Part shown: positions 22,801-36,200 of the stretch, piece by piece | Numbering within the stretch: the first letter of the stretch is position 1 | Layout: each line of letters opens with the position of its first letter | DNA from: Plutella xylostella | Lineage: Eukaryota > Arthropoda > Insecta > Lepidoptera > Plutellidae | Direction of reading: 5' to 3' | Assembly (NCBI RefSeq): GCF_932276165.1 | Contig: NC_063997.1 | Span: 11,728,001 to 11,792,000 of the forward strand | Length of the DNA stretch: 64,000 bases | Made by a program: the position numbers and the translations under genes | Notes under the pieces: model-generated | Database searches by the model: none | The model's input: only the letters and a program-made list of their open reading frames with translations | Told to the model about the DNA's origin: nothing

Positions 22801-25335
22801 CAAAACAACAAATACGCTAACGAGAGTTTCCGGGAACAAATCGATTCGCTAAATACAATACACCTCCGTGAACGTGTCGGGACGCGCGTAGTCGGACACT
22901 TGTTCCCGAAATAAATTATTCACATTAAGCATTAGGCGGGTATCTGATAGGGGAGGGCTAGGGAGGGGAGGGGAGGGGATAGATTAGGATTTAGGACCCT
23001 CGACAGATATCCGTCTTTCACTATCTGACAACACGATGGATGTCGCGCGGCGCGGTCTCGCGAGTAGATGTTCCAGCGCCGCGCCGCCGCCGGGGGGGGG
23101 CCTACTGGAGACAAGGGCATTAGTGTTCTGAAACAATCGTAGATTACGTTATCCTTCCTTTAACTTTGTAATTTTATTCCCTTGTCAAATACAAGGTGAT
23201 TCAGGAGGCGTGAGTAGGTTCAACTCTATCGATTTAACTTATTTTATAATCTACTGCGTACTGGTTTTATTGGTGTGATTAGCGTAGTTATTTCAATGTA
23301 AAGGAACTAAGTTTTAATTTAAGCATAATTTGTTGGGCTAGTTTGGCCACTCTGCAATAGGTAATGCTACTGTCCAGAACCCAGAACCTAATATTTACTG
23401 CACCTATGTTTTGTGTGTCTCCCTCCCGAATAATGTCTTAGTCACAGTCGTAGTGAAATTCAATATCAAATCGGTTATTATGAAAATAATCAAAATAAAG
23501 ATACTTATCACTTATTTTATATATCAAATGCTACCATAAGTAAAAATAAATATGAGACAAATATTATACCAATTGTATATTGAGATGAGTGTGGTGTTCA
23601 ACAAGTCCCCGGGCGGCGGTGGCGGCGGCGGCGCGGCGCGGAGACACTATTCACTTGACGCCCGCTATTTCCTCCTTTGTGTCCTATCCTCTTTCTCCGT
23701 CTCCGTCTAACACACACGCGTCTCCCTCCCTCATGAGATGTGCCCGCTCCCGTGTTAGCACAACACATAAATTGAATAGATGTCTCGAGTTACTTTTGCT
23801 TTGAAAGGAAATGATAGTCACAGGATCTCGGCTTGTAGCCGTCGTCTGCAACACTGCACCGGCGGCACAGCGCGGACGGCGGCGGCGGTGGCGGCGAGAT
23901 AGCGCGCGATTAGATTCTTTCTTTCAATATCTGACGCTGACATGTTTTATATTGAACTTTATTATGCATTCAAACAAATAATGTTGTTTAAACTGGAGCA
24001 TCTAAACTGAGCAGTGAGCAATTATGTATATTGATCTAACTAAACTTATCAACTGGAACTGGAAAAATGTGCCATGCGTGCAATAAAAATGGTTATTATT
24101 ATTAAGTATCGCCCGAATTATGATAAATTCATGTTGAAGCTTCGGAAACGGGTTGATTCAGTCACCCTGAACTATCTACGGCTCCGTGACACGTGGAAGC
24201 GGCGCTGAGTCCTGTCCATGATGTGCAGACGAGGGTCGCCCGGGCCCCGAGCCGGGCGGTGCGGGGCAGCGGGGGGCGCGGGGGGCGCACTGCCCGCGGC
24301 CGCTCCTGCCGCTGACAGGTATTGTCTGCCGGAGGGCGCTACACTACACGTAATCACAGATTCGGAGAATAAGGTCCACCAAGGACCATAATAGTTGCTT
24401 ATTTAGGGCGTCAACGTATACTAGTAAATATCAAAATAGTTTAGCAGAATTACAGTTTGAGTAATGTAATACATAAGAAAGAAATTACTGAAAGTAACTA
24501 GGAAATAACAAAAACCACGATAAAATAAAACTCGCCGCGCCGACAGTCGGTTGATATGCCGAAAATTTATTTCTTTTCGTGTCAGCGTCAATTTGTGTCG
24601 CCAAAATATCCTTGAAATTCTGAAGCTTTTCAGCCAGTCACGATCAAAATCACATTTTTCACGAACATCGAAGTGATTAATAGAGGCGACGCCGGCGGCG
24701 GCGGCGGTGCTGGAGGAGATATTAAAATGTAGCTGGTTATCGCGCCTGTCTGCGGCTCCATACACCGCGGTGTGTAGTAGGTCTATGCACCGTGGCGACG
24801 CGACGCTGCTCAATATTCTCTACAATCACCTGTCACACTGCGCCACCTACAGTTCTTGAAACGCTCGGGTTTTGAAAGTCCCCGTTTATACTATGCCAAA
24901 TATATTAGTTGCGACAAGCTAGACGTGACTGTGGGTGCTGTCGCCACAGAGCGACGCAGACTCGACTCTCACATGGATCCGCTTTACACACAAAGCTCCT
25001 TAAAGACGATGCACAGTGTAGTGGCATTAGTGTCTCGTGTGTACATGCTCCGTGCGCTGACATGTTAATCCTCGCGTCGCCGCGTCACGGGGCAGACGGG
25101 GCGCCCGCGCGAGTGACGTCATCACGTCGCACCTGTCGCGGCTCATGTCAGCTTCACAATGTACGCCATTGTAAGCAATAACATAATATTGAAGAGAAAT
25201 GTACACTTGGAATAACATAAGTTATTTGATCCATCTGGAGCATTTTTACCGGTGCACGGTGTTTCCATGTTAAAAAGTATAGAAAAAACACATATGCACA
25301 CATATTTTAGGCGTATTATACATATAGTTACATAA

Positions 25336-25625
25336 TACATCACGACCCATCACGTCCCCACTGCTGGGGCACGGGTCTCCTTCCAGTGAAGGAAGGGTTT
25401 TAGGCCTAGTCCACCACACTGGCCTAGTGCGGGTTGGTGAACCCCAACACAAGCAAGCTTGTGCTGAGAGAGTTGTCGGGTAAGTGGGCAACCCGACTAT
25501 CAGATGTTTTCAAGCTGCCCGAAGGCCTCTGACGGAAGCGTCCAGAAAAGAACCACTTGAAATCGGTCACCCATCCAATGGCTGACCGTGGCAGTTGTTG
25601 CTTAACCTTAGTGATCAGTATACTT
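25336..25625 (-). mobile_element. SINE-like retroposon with a 5S rRNA-like head
   Basis: Read on the minus strand, the first about 75 bases (25615 to 25545) contain GATCACTAAGGTTAAGCA and TTGGATGGGTGACCG. These align in order with the 5S rRNA internal promoter region (GATCACCGAAATTAAGCA and TAGATGGGGGACCG, from memory). The body continues to a 3' part, AACCCGCACTAGGCCAG and GTGCCCCAGCAGTGGGGACG, which resembles 3' ends that I associate with lepidopteran LINEs and SINEs. This supports a 5S-derived (SINE3-like) head joined to a LINE-type tail. The 5' third of 5S is not visible and no target duplication was found. Confidence 0.6.
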
Positions 25626-26142
25626 ACGAAACAAAAAATATTGATATAGTGCAACTATGTGGAACCACTCGAGTTCTCAACAAAATGAGTCAGTTTTTAA
25701 AAAATTTAAAGTTGGTGTTAACGTTCTTTAAAGTTTACGAATCCATTACTTAATCGCAACTGTAGCATTTGCGAATGCCGCTGCACAACTAGGAGCGCGG
25801 TTTAATTGGTTTATTTAAAACAGAGGCTGCAGCTTGACGCGGCCGATTTAACAAACGCTTTTTTGCTCTAAACTATCGAGCAGGCTGATTGGATCGACAC
25901 TATACACCGGCGTGCACGCTGTGTGTGTGTGTGAGTGAGAGAGGCAATTCCACGGGTCATTAAGCAGCTGGAGGCGATACTTTATTCACCTCGGAGCCGG
26001 AGACTGACGCCTGTGCCCCGCGTGAACCCTGCACCCCGCGTGTACCCCGCTTGCCCTGCTGTACCCCGGGCCGAGCGCGGGACAATACTGGATGACAGCG
26101 GGCAATGAAGCGTGTGATATCACATACCACGTGGTATATAAC
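25626..26142. other. Non-coding stretch
   Basis: No gene seen. It has a short (TG)n run at about 25920-25935 and C-rich short repeats (ACCCCGCGTGTACCCCGC) near 26030-26070. It ends in the TATATAAC target site of the next transposon (26135-26142). Confidence 0.45.
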
Positions 26143-27018
26143 TAACGTGACCATACGTCCCGCTTTGGGCGGGACAGTCCCGCTTTCAAGCTGTCCGTCC
26201 CGCTGTCCCCCGCGAGGGCAAAAATGTCCCGCTTTCTTAAACAGACCAAACGATAATTTAAATTACCTACATTTTGTAACTTCATCCCATAATTCCTTTC
26301 TTTCTTTTAATCACTTGAGACAACTATTTATCTTCTTATAACTTACTCAAATAGACTATAGGGAGAGTAATATGAGTCCGAGTTCCACCGAGACTCCGCG
26401 ATTAACTTCGTTCAGTGACGATCATTGACTCCCTCTTGCTCTATCGTGTATATAAATTTATTTCGCTCTTCTAACAAAGAAGAAATGCATGGGAGTACAT
26501 GTTTTCCAAAAAGTAATCTGTATTAACTTTTATGAATGTGAAAATAAGATAACATGCACTATTGATAAGAACTTGAAATTAAACTACTCAAATTATTTAA
26601 AAAATCAAAGTATTTTTAAGAATTTTGTAGCGTCTGGTATGAGAACACCCAAAAATTCCGTAAATGTACCTAATTATCAAAATATTGCAATAACATTTTT
26701 TTAAATATAGATTTATAAAAATCGAATACTTAGATAAATATAATATTCACCAAGGTTTGTTATTACGATTGATAAATACACGAACGTTAAAAAATACGAG
26801 TACTTTAGTATACGAAAAATAAAATACAGATTTATTATAATCACCAAAATATCAAATCCGGACCGAAAATATGATAATTCGTGATTTTGTCAAAAATAAA
26901 ATGAACGTTTCAAAAACTTTAGAACCAAAACATAAATTTATATAGGTGCGACGACGATCAAAGCGAGGAGTCAGGAGCGTGTTAGGTGCACATAGATATC
27001 GAAAAACAAAGCGGAGCG

Positions 27019-27111
27019 GAGTAAAAATATTGTTAAATAGAACTATAGTTAACAATTATAGTTAACAATATTTCTATTGTTAAATAGAAATATTGTTAAC
27101 TAGACTATATT
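27019..27111. repeat. AT-rich palindromic block
   Basis: Repeated TTGTTAAATAGAA and TATAGTTAACAATATT units in both orientations, able to form a cruciform. Confidence 0.7.
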
Positions 27112-27114
27112 TAG

Positions 27115-27269
27115 TTTTTCCTGTTTATTTATTTTTTTTTTTTGCACCTTTCTACTTGTTTTCTTGTACCTCCTGTAGGTTGGCTGGTAGAAAATGCTTT
27201 TAGCATTAAGTCCACCTTTTGTACACTTATGTTATATTTGTGCAATAAAGTATTAAATAAATAAATAAA
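27115..27269 (+). mobile_element. LINE 3' end fragment
   Basis: GGCTGGTAGAAAATGC, TTAAGTCCACCTTTTGTACA and GTGCAATAAAGTATTAAATA followed by (AAAT)n form a polyadenylated LINE 3' UTR of a type common in Lepidoptera. Flanks ACTATATTTAG and ACTATTTGTAG may be a worn target duplication. Confidence 0.65.
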
Positions 27270-27888
27270 ACTATTTGTAGTATTTGTTGTTAACTTACAC
27301 AATAGAGCAAAACAATTGCTCGGCTTTTTACGGTGTTTAACCTAAAAAAACCTTAGGACCTAAACCTAAAGATAGGTGCGACGACGAGCAAAGCGAGGAG
27401 GAGCGTTTAGGTCCACAAAGATGTCGAAAAACAAAGCCGGGCAAACCAAAAAAATATTAAATTGTTAACTAAGTTACATTCGGGGATTTGTGTTTTCTGA
27501 ATATTAAAACTTCGGGATTTGTTATTTGAACAATTCGATATAGTAAAAAATTGTTAAAACATCGAAATTATAACATTCGAAAAATTTACTTTGGTCATTT
27601 TAATAAATCTGTTGTTTGAAATTTCGTTTATCAACTTTTCGTAATTTTTGTTATTCGGAAACATAAATTTACTAAAACTATGAAATTATTAATTAAAAAA
27701 ATCGTTATTTTCATATTCGTAAAAAAGTGATTCGGATTTATGTAGTGTACCCGTCTGGTATATTTATAAAAGCATAGTAAGTACTTAGGTATCCTAAACA
27801 TACCAACTTTACAAAATGCTTAGATAAATATAAAAAAATAAATTTCGCAGGTGTCCCGCTTTGATAAAAAAAATAAATGGTCACGTTA

Positions 27889-30800
27889 TATATAACGTGC
27901 CATACTTCAAATGTTACGATAGAACTACTGAAGAGCAATATAATTTTATAAAAAATATTTTATATTTTTTTATGATAACTTAATTTTAAATTGATGATTA
28001 TGATAGCGACTATAGAAATGTGATATAATTTTTCAAAATTATTGTAGCTCGTTCAGAATGACCCCTCCTCTGATATCATGAATACGTTGAGTGATGATAG
28101 CATTGAGCCCGGCCAGGGTCCTCGCAGCTTGCAGCTCTGCCACACGGCTGGACGCTGCAAATCTGAGCTACCACCGTGAACCAAGTGACACCGCGTCACG
28201 CGGGAGACTCCAGGCTGATGCGATGCTCGCACTCGCTCGGGTACTCGTTATAAGCCGTGAGGTGCATGATCGACGGCGTGGCGTGCGCGATCGACCGATA
28301 GCTGTGGCGAGTGCGCGGTAATTGCCTGCAACGTGGACGAATCAACTTTATGTCGGTATGCCATTTTAAAACTATTAACTTTATCAGTTTTTAGATCCAC
28401 TTATATTTTATGCAAACTGTCCATTACAAACATCGATATCAATTTTCAACACAAAATAGGTAGTTTATGTAAAAATCCATGACTTTTACAAAAAAAAATA
28501 GTATGCAAAAATATGTACACTTATTTCTGTTCTCTGCTGTACAAATGCTTCTTAATGCAAGTGTTTCGTATCCTCAATAATACAGTATGTTTGATGCACG
28601 GCTGTCGCAGCGGCGGATGTGTATAATTATTCACTATTATATGCTAATATGCTCAAACGCTCTTTATAATTACTGAGTGGACGTCGCGCGAGCACAGTCG
28701 GCGACGCGTGCAGCCGGCGCGACGCACGCCGACAGCGCACTTATTCCCTAAAGCCTTAGATGTAAACTATAACCACTTCAGTAGACGCAGCCGGCGCCGA
28801 CTGTACGTGGTGGCCGGTAGAGTAATGCCTGTTATTATGTTTCAATTTACATAAAAACTTAGTTTCTAATTGGATTATTTATCCTGCAGCTGTAACTGAC
28901 CTGCCGCACGGTTAGCATGCACATCGGTCATACTCGGTGTTGACAGCATTTTACAATAAAATTCATATTTGAACATTTTGAACTGAGCGTAGTAGAACGG
29001 AACAGGCGCGAATACGCGATCGTCGTGACTTCAGTAGAACAAATCACACATACATACATTATACTCGTGTATGAGTGTGTGTTGTGTGTGTGGGGATGAG
29101 ACGAGGCAGAAGGACGGAGCTGCCCGGCATGTTGAATGGCTGGTTCCAGCAGTAAGTACCCAAATATAAATTGGCTCAGAGCCACGACCGGCATGCGGGG
29201 CAAAGCTGTAAAATAAATGGTACCTAGCTGTGTTGTATTTTTGTAAAATTCAATTTTTAGTAAGATCGATATAAAAGATCAAGTAGGCCGAGAATAGAGA
29301 GCTGTGATGTGACCTATTTACTGCTGTGAAGTTCAGTAGAGACTGACGGGCTGTTGATGATGATGACACTTCATGATAACAACATGCGGCCTGGTGCCGC
29401 CAGGGACGGCGCCGCGCGGTGACCGAGCCCTACTGACGTTGACACTGCATGCGCAGGCGCCTCGCTGTACCGTAATGTCTTTTAAATGAGTATAATCAAA
29501 ACTTAAACATGTAGGTAATAATGCTGTGATAAAGCCGTACTGTGTTTTAGTTATAACTTTGAAAGTGTTTTTACGTACAATAAAGTTATACTAGTACTAA
29601 ACCAAACTAGCGGACTGCGCCCCGCGCGCCACCCTCTCCGCCGGCGCTCGCTCGGCCACATTTATGATCAAATGAGATTCTGTTCGCTGATGCTGAGATT
29701 TTGCGGTCAATTTTAAAATAGGTCAAAGATGTGTTACAGCTAATGTTAGGTGTGAGGTGTGAAGATAAATTTAGGTTAATCTAGTGGGGCGGTATACTAA
29801 ATACTAAAAAAATACACTATTCAGAATTGAATTAAATATTCCAATGTGGAGACAGACGATATTAGTAGCCAATTCTGCCTTGTTTGTATCGTTTTAGGTG
29901 TATATGTATATGTATATGTATATAATAATGTGTGTATGTAGGTATATGTAGGTTCCTAATAAGTATGCGATTGTGCCATGCGGTGATGTATTAAGTATGT
30001 TTAATGCTATCACTATCAGGCATGCAATATTGTTCAAAACACATACCTAAATAAATTATATTTCAAAATAGGTAGCTAAAACTGTATAGATAAAATGGCT
30101 GAATTTGCTTGTAAGAATAATTTAAGCCCCGGGTGATATTAATTTTTGTCCCTCCGGCATCCTCCCCGCTCCTATCAATATTTACGATCACAATCAGAGG
30201 TGATTTCGGCGTCAAGATCCTTTAAAATTTTACTGCTGCGAGAGTTTCCTCAGATCTCGTAAAATCGATTGGGTATATAAAATCATCGGATAGCTTTCGA
30301 TAATATTTCATAATTTTTTGTCGGGCTGAAGTTATTGTACAATAAGGACAATGTAGTAGCAGTGCCCAACATTAATTTATTTGAAGACAATCTTTGGCTA
30401 TTTATTGTGCAGTTGCTTAAAATACAGTGGGTGGCTCGAAGCAAATTTTAATTAAGTATAATTTAAAGGACACCAGTATGGCCCGGTTCAGTTTCCATCT
30501 CTTCAGATGAGTAGAGAAAATACTAGAGGAAGATATTATGATACAAAGTTATATCCTAGTAAGAGTAGTGGGGCCCGTAAGTGTTTTCCACCCTTCCCTT
30601 TTTCATACATTTTCCAAACCGTATCAGCCACTGCACACTTTAAGTCAACATGTATTTATTGTTCTGGGAGCAACATGTTGCATCTATCCAGGTGTATGTT
30701 TTATTCATTTACTTCCACAGTAATAATAAATCTGTTGATATACATATCTGAATATGAGACTATTTATGTCACACAACTAATTACGTCATATTAGAATTAA

Positions 30801-31271
30801 ACTAATATTAAACTTATAAAAATAAAAACACAAATAAAACTTACGTAATCAATAGCTCCACGTGCTATTCAAAGTCATGTTTTTCGAAGTGAGTGGAGCT
30901 GATGTTGTGAGTAGATTCTGTGTAACGAGTCATGATGAGGAGCGGCGAGGGCGGCCATTAGCGGCGCCATTGAGCCGTGTGTGCTGATGCAATGTTGATA
31001 GCGGCCGCGAGTGTCGGCGCAGCGCCCCTGACTCCGGGGCATAGGGCCCATGTTGGCGCTGCCCGCAAGATCCACTTCACAGTGTCCCAGTGCCGGCTCT
31101 CATTCACCGCAGTAGGAACCCGCCACATAGCTGCAGGTGTGGCGTGGAATGTAAAGCCGTGTTTTTACTCAGTATTATAAACTAGGTATATTCTGAGGGC
31201 GCAAATGTTTGCAGCTACGTTATGTTCATAAATTAACTATTGGAATATTGCGTAGGCGGTGGGGAGCCAGT
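27889..31271. other. Non-coding region
   Basis: No supported gene. It has GC-rich patches at 28685-28735, 29400-29420, 29620-29650 and 30940-31050, and a TATATG microsatellite at 29900-29924. A GTGGAATGTAAAG string near 31140 shares the miR-1 seed but lacks a hairpin partner. Confidence 0.45.
29900..29924. repeat. (TATATG)n microsatellite
   Basis: Four imperfect TATATG units. Confidence 0.85.
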
Positions 31272-31475
31272 CCAACTTGCAATTAAATATTTCCATTCGA
31301 TAACTTCATAGACGGCCATGTTCTTCTTATACCTCCACGGGCCGACCAACCGATTCCTAATTTTGCCACAAAGGAATTCCATTAAATTTCCCTTCCCCTC
31401 CCCCCTGACCGCCCCGCACCCCCCGCGCCCACCTGCAGCCGCTGCAATAACTTTACAACTTCCTGCAACTCCGAC
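31272..31475 (-). repeat. Non-coding element, copy 2 of the second inverted pair (partner 17466-17705)
   Basis: Minus-strand match to 17466-17705; the core is 31342-31390. See the partner for shared blocks. Confidence 0.6.
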
Positions 31476-33097
31476 CAAACTATTCCGTATCTTTTTTGTT
31501 TCAAAACTACTACGTTAAATACGCTCATATATCTATTTGAATAAGCTATGTTCGAAATAAATATCGCGCTAAGTTTTATATTTTAGAAGCGATAACCATT
31601 TAATTTTTCATTACTAAGTACTCTTCAATTTATACGTCGTATTGCAGAAAAGTCTATATCACCACCACCACCACCCAGCGGTGAAGGCGGTTTACTCAAC
31701 ATAGTAATGGAACGTATAATTCATGTATAATAACCAAAATTTGCACGGAAGGGATGAAAAAGGAATATTTCTTCTTCTTCTGCCCTCGGGCTCGCTCTCC
31801 TGCGACATCACCATCCCGATCGGACGTGTCTATTTCACAACTAATTATATTCCTGTCGTAATTAGTGTTCCTAATAAAGAGGACTGGACTTAGTAACGAT
31901 ATAGATTTAGAGTTACATCCAAAAACCCCACAAATTTAACAGATCTTTATTATGCACCATGAAATAACATATTATTATTATATCTATATAATAATGCGCT
32001 TGATGTTTTAGTGTAGAGTTGGTTACCGTACGAATCTTTAGACGAGGCTAAACTGTGCTATATTTAGTGAATGCTCTTGGTGAGGTTGAATGATCGACTG
32101 AACATCCCCCCCCCTCTCACTTCCCCCTCAGACGGTGTCAGTTGTCTCCGGAGTACCAGGAGCCCAGGAGCCGCGAGGGTGTGGGCTCGTGGGACTCATG
32201 ATTGCTTCCGACGCTCCGCCGACACAAATTACGCATCTTTTGAATCACAAAATATTGTAATTTTCTTATGAAACATTCATTCATTCGTTTCTCTGTTTCA
32301 GATGAATCTCAAATATGCTGGAATATAGAATTTATGAGGAACACGGCTACGGATTTGTATAATACGTACATACTTATACGTTCTGTACATACTCTGTATG
32401 CATATATCGCGAGATAAGCATATTTTCTCTCTTTCGAGTGGACCATGACATGTACCTATATTGTACATATATATAGGTCTGTATCAAGTGTGTCCTAATA
32501 TATGATTGTAAAATACAGCAAACTAATATTGATAACGATTCTGAAGGCAGAAATTCAAATTTTAGGGTTGTCAAAACCTTGATTTCTTTATATAAAATTC
32601 GAATCTATGGCTGCATTTTTTTTAGTTTGACAGCGTTAAAATTAGAATTACTGTCATGTCGATTCTGAAGGACATCATTGTATAAACATTTATATATACA
32701 TTATATCGATGTTAAACTATTAGGCACTCGTATAAATACACACGTACAACAAGTTCTCCAGCACTCCATTACAGTCAAAGTCCACTAATATTGCGATGGT
32801 GAAAATCAAGATTACGAACGTATTATTCGGTTTTCTCTGTGTACCGCAGTTAGATAAGATAAAAGGGAAGTAAATAATGGATTATAGTAATCAGTTATGA
32901 TAGTCGCTATGTTTCACCGATTTCACGTAGCGCATTAGATAGATAAAATACTATTGTAGCTCCAAAATGTATCGCGTGATTAAATAGATAAAATAGAAAT
33001 AGTTAATCTGAGTGTGTATCTTCTCTCGCCTCATTGACTTGATGGATCCAGATTCACTGCGGCGAAGCGGGTGAGATACACACCAGATACAGGCAAG
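31476..33097. other. Non-coding region upstream of the rhodanese gene
   Basis: No exon seen. It includes a (CAC)n patch near 31662-31678 and TTC repeats near 31770. The last few hundred bases are the probable upstream control region of the rhodanese gene. Confidence 0.45.
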
Positions 33098-33105
33098 TAT
33101 AAAAG
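33098..33105 (+). promoter_or_regulatory. TATA box of the rhodanese gene
   Basis: TATAAAAG lies 103 bases before the ATG. A start site about 30 bases downstream (near 33128) would give a 5' UTR of roughly 70 bases, typical for a compact insect promoter. Confidence 0.65.
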
Positions 33106-33200
33106 GACATCACTGTTAGTCATTTATCATAAGCAACCAACTTCTCCGCTAAGTCAGCGATTCACTGAACAGTTCGCACAGTAAAATTGTAAAGTTAAAC

Positions 33201-36200
33201 ATGCATAGTCTATCTCTGTTGGTCCTGGTGGTGGCGTGGAGCGGCGCGCAGGCGGCGGGCGGTGGCGGCGGCGTGGTGGACTACCAGTACGTGCTGCGCG
33301 CCACCACCGACCCCGACGTGCTCATCATCGACGTGCGCAGCCCCGCCGAGGTCAGCGACCTGGGCAGCATCCCCAGCAGCATCAACATACCATGTAAGCG
33401 CCTCCTTTACCTTCAATTGTTTTGCGGCGTCTCAGTTGCATGTTAACTTATCTGATAATGTAAATGACTATTTAGAACTTTTACATTATTGTATCTGTTT
33501 GTTTCAGTGAACGACGTGCACATGGCGCTGGGCGCGATGCCGGCGGCGCGGTTCCTGGCGCAGTACGGGCGGCCCAAGCCGGCGCGCGACGCTGAGATCA
33601 TCGTGTACTGCACCGTGGGCATCCGCGCTGCGCGCGCGCAGCAGGCCGCCGCCAGCCTCGGATACACCAAGTAAGGCTTTATACATGAAGATAAAAGATC
33701 TGATGAGTCGCTAACAATTTAAAATAGTATAGTCGAGTCATTTGTGTAAGTACAGACATCTATGCTATACAGGGTGTTAACTAGAATGCGTTTGAGCGGG
33801 AAATGGGGGTTAGTATTAGTCTAACCAAGCACGTTTCTAAGAAAAAAAACATCAGAATCTCGAATATTTATGTTTAAAGTCTAAAGTAAAGTGGAAAGTT
33901 TTACCTTAATCAAAAACATGGTCACCCTACACAAACACATAACCAATGAGACATTCGATTGCAAAAGAACACACACTGTAAATTTGTTATCAACTTCACT
34001 TTTCATAATTTATTTGATGTAACTATGATTGTAATTAATTACATAGTAGGTAATAACAATTATTAAATAAAATTGAAATTATTCATGGTGATTAATGACA
34101 TACTAATCAACAATTAAACAGCTGATTGTCATAAAGTTTGATAGATCGTACAGAATATAATTTATGACTTTCTAGGAGCTCAGAACAATAATTAAACCTT
34201 TTTACTCAGAATAAGGTAAGCGTTTAGTATTCACCCTTGATACTTACCACATTTTATTTTTCTTTTATTACCTAAAGATGCGTACAGACCGGCCCAACGA
34301 ACGTCCACCGATGGACATTTATCATACATAATACAGGGGCAGATTGAGCAACGAAGGTCAACAAAACCCGTTCGTTGGCGTTCGTTTGGCCGGTCTGTAT
34401 GCAGCTAAAGTTAAAAGACCACAATGCATAACAGGATGATAACAGGGTCTACTTCAATGACGAATTGGTTTATTTACACTCGCTCATCTCGATATGTGTT
34501 GTGATTGAGACTGAGACGTCTTTGATGACGAATAGTACGGAAATCCTCATAATAAGTATGGCCTCACTTTAAATACCAGTAGAATAATAACAATCTCGCG
34601 TATCATAACCATCGAGTATTTATGATAGTCATTACCTTCTCTGTGGATCTAGTCTGTCAGTCAGTCATTGTTGTTTACTTGTTTACAATATTTTTTTACA
34701 ATTATTACCTAAAAGGGAAAAGGTACCTACAATTCTATCTTTTGATTACCAAGCCTTGTTCCTCATTTCGTTTTATGTTGTGCTGTGCTGTGAATACGTG
34801 TGACCTATGTTATGAAGCATAAAATGAAAATGTTCTGTATTTATAAAAGATAATTATGTATCAATAAAGTTATACTTTTGGAGTAAAATGAAATGTCTAC
34901 AATGGATTGGGTACTTTGAGTACCCAAAATCTCGGTAGGTACCTTGACGATGTGGCTCCACGAGTGTGGTGCAGATGCACGCATACTTTTTTATTGACCT
35001 TGGCTTTGAATTGTTTGGCCTTGATCTTGGCTTTCAAGTTCATGATCATTCTGTCAAACGTACCTAAACCTGAATAGGGTGACTATGAAATTTTAAAATG
35101 TACTAAACTATGTTGGTCAGCTTAAAGCAAATAAAATACGTTTTTTAATGTCTTATCGTGTTCAGTATCATCAGCTGTATCTACCATTTCCCGCTCCAAC
35201 GCAATTAAGTTAACACCCTGTATACAGGGTGTCCCAAAAGTCAACGTCATCCCTTAAAGGGCTGATAGGTCAGCTCATGAGAGGCCAGAATATCACAATA
35301 TGACCTTAGTAAAAACTCGATCATTTTCGAGATATTGACACTTTTATAAATTTGCTGAAAATCGACACCTTGGATCAGTTTTTTTGCGTGCCGCCGGTAC
35401 AAAAATCCATATTGTTAGAATTTGTTTGGTGTTGCATCACCCTGTATAGCCCTGCTATGGATCGCAGTCAAAAAAAATATCGAGTAATGCTGTATGTTTA
35501 AAAAAAACACGGTTTTCAAAGTCATAAAAGGTAATCGTATTTTTTTATAAACAACTTTGACTCTACATACTGTAAAAAAAATATACCACGCAAACCTGGC
35601 ACCTTATTTGAAAAGATTGCTCATTTAATGCAGTTTCCAAAATGGTATAAAACGTTGCTATTGTTTCAATTAACAAAAAAGTTATTGCTATTTTAGTACA
35701 AAACGACCTCGATGTAAAATTGTTTGAAGGAAATTTATCTGACTGAATTTATTAAGGGTAAGTCATCTTGGAATGACTAAAAGTAAAATAGGTGGTGTGG
35801 CCGGGAGTGGGAAAAGAGACAACGTTGTCACAGTTACTAAAAAAACGCATTTTGAGTATCTTTCTTGAAAAAAGTGGACTATAGCAACTCCACATTCCCC
35901 TTAAATGTAGCGCATGGTAACGTACATTCCTGAGTAGTGCTAATGTGTACACATGTACATTGTACACCCACAGTATCCAAAAAAGGGACAGATCAGTTTG
36001 TCATTAACATTACCTCTAATTACTTGTTATTTATTTTAAAGTTATTGTTAAACAAAACCAAACTCTCAAAATAATGATTATGACCATTAATGAGTATTAT
36101 TTTTTGCTGATTATGTACTTAATATAATAATGTGGTGTTATAATTTTGACAAATAAAAATAAAAGTAAATAAATGTTTCTTTTTTTTAAATAAGGTGTAA

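Larger units (their letters stand above)
17706..25335. other. 7.6 kb non-coding region with scattered CCG/GGC islands
   Basis: No supported exon on either strand. AT-rich DNA is punctuated by compact GC-rich blocks: 20905-20930, 21596-21620 (CCG)n, 22330-22375, 22612-22640 (GGC)n, 23080-23098, 23612-23640, 23870-23900, 24235-24305 and 24690-24712. Open frames through these blocks are low-complexity and lack domains. The pattern looks like an intergenic or intronic regulatory landscape. Confidence 0.5.
26143..27888. mobile_element. hAT-type non-autonomous transposon
   Basis: Ends are inverted TAACGTGACCAT, flanked by the exact 8-bp duplication TATATAAC (26135-26142 and 27889-27896). The left subterminal block has repeated CGTCCCGCTTT and GGGACAGTCCCGC; the right carries GTCCCGCTTT. 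Interior: an about 80-base unit starting GGTGCGACGACGA occurs twice (about 26945 and 27375), there is a palindromic AT block at 27019-27111, and a retroposon end is inserted at 27115-27269. There is no transposase frame. Confidence 0.82.

Noticed and set aside
28091..28321. 76-codon ORF in a GC-rich patch
   Set aside because: No domain, no conserved features; chance frame.
31138..31165. miR-1-like string TGGAATGTAAAG
   Set aside because: Only the seed region matches and no complementary arm exists upstream.
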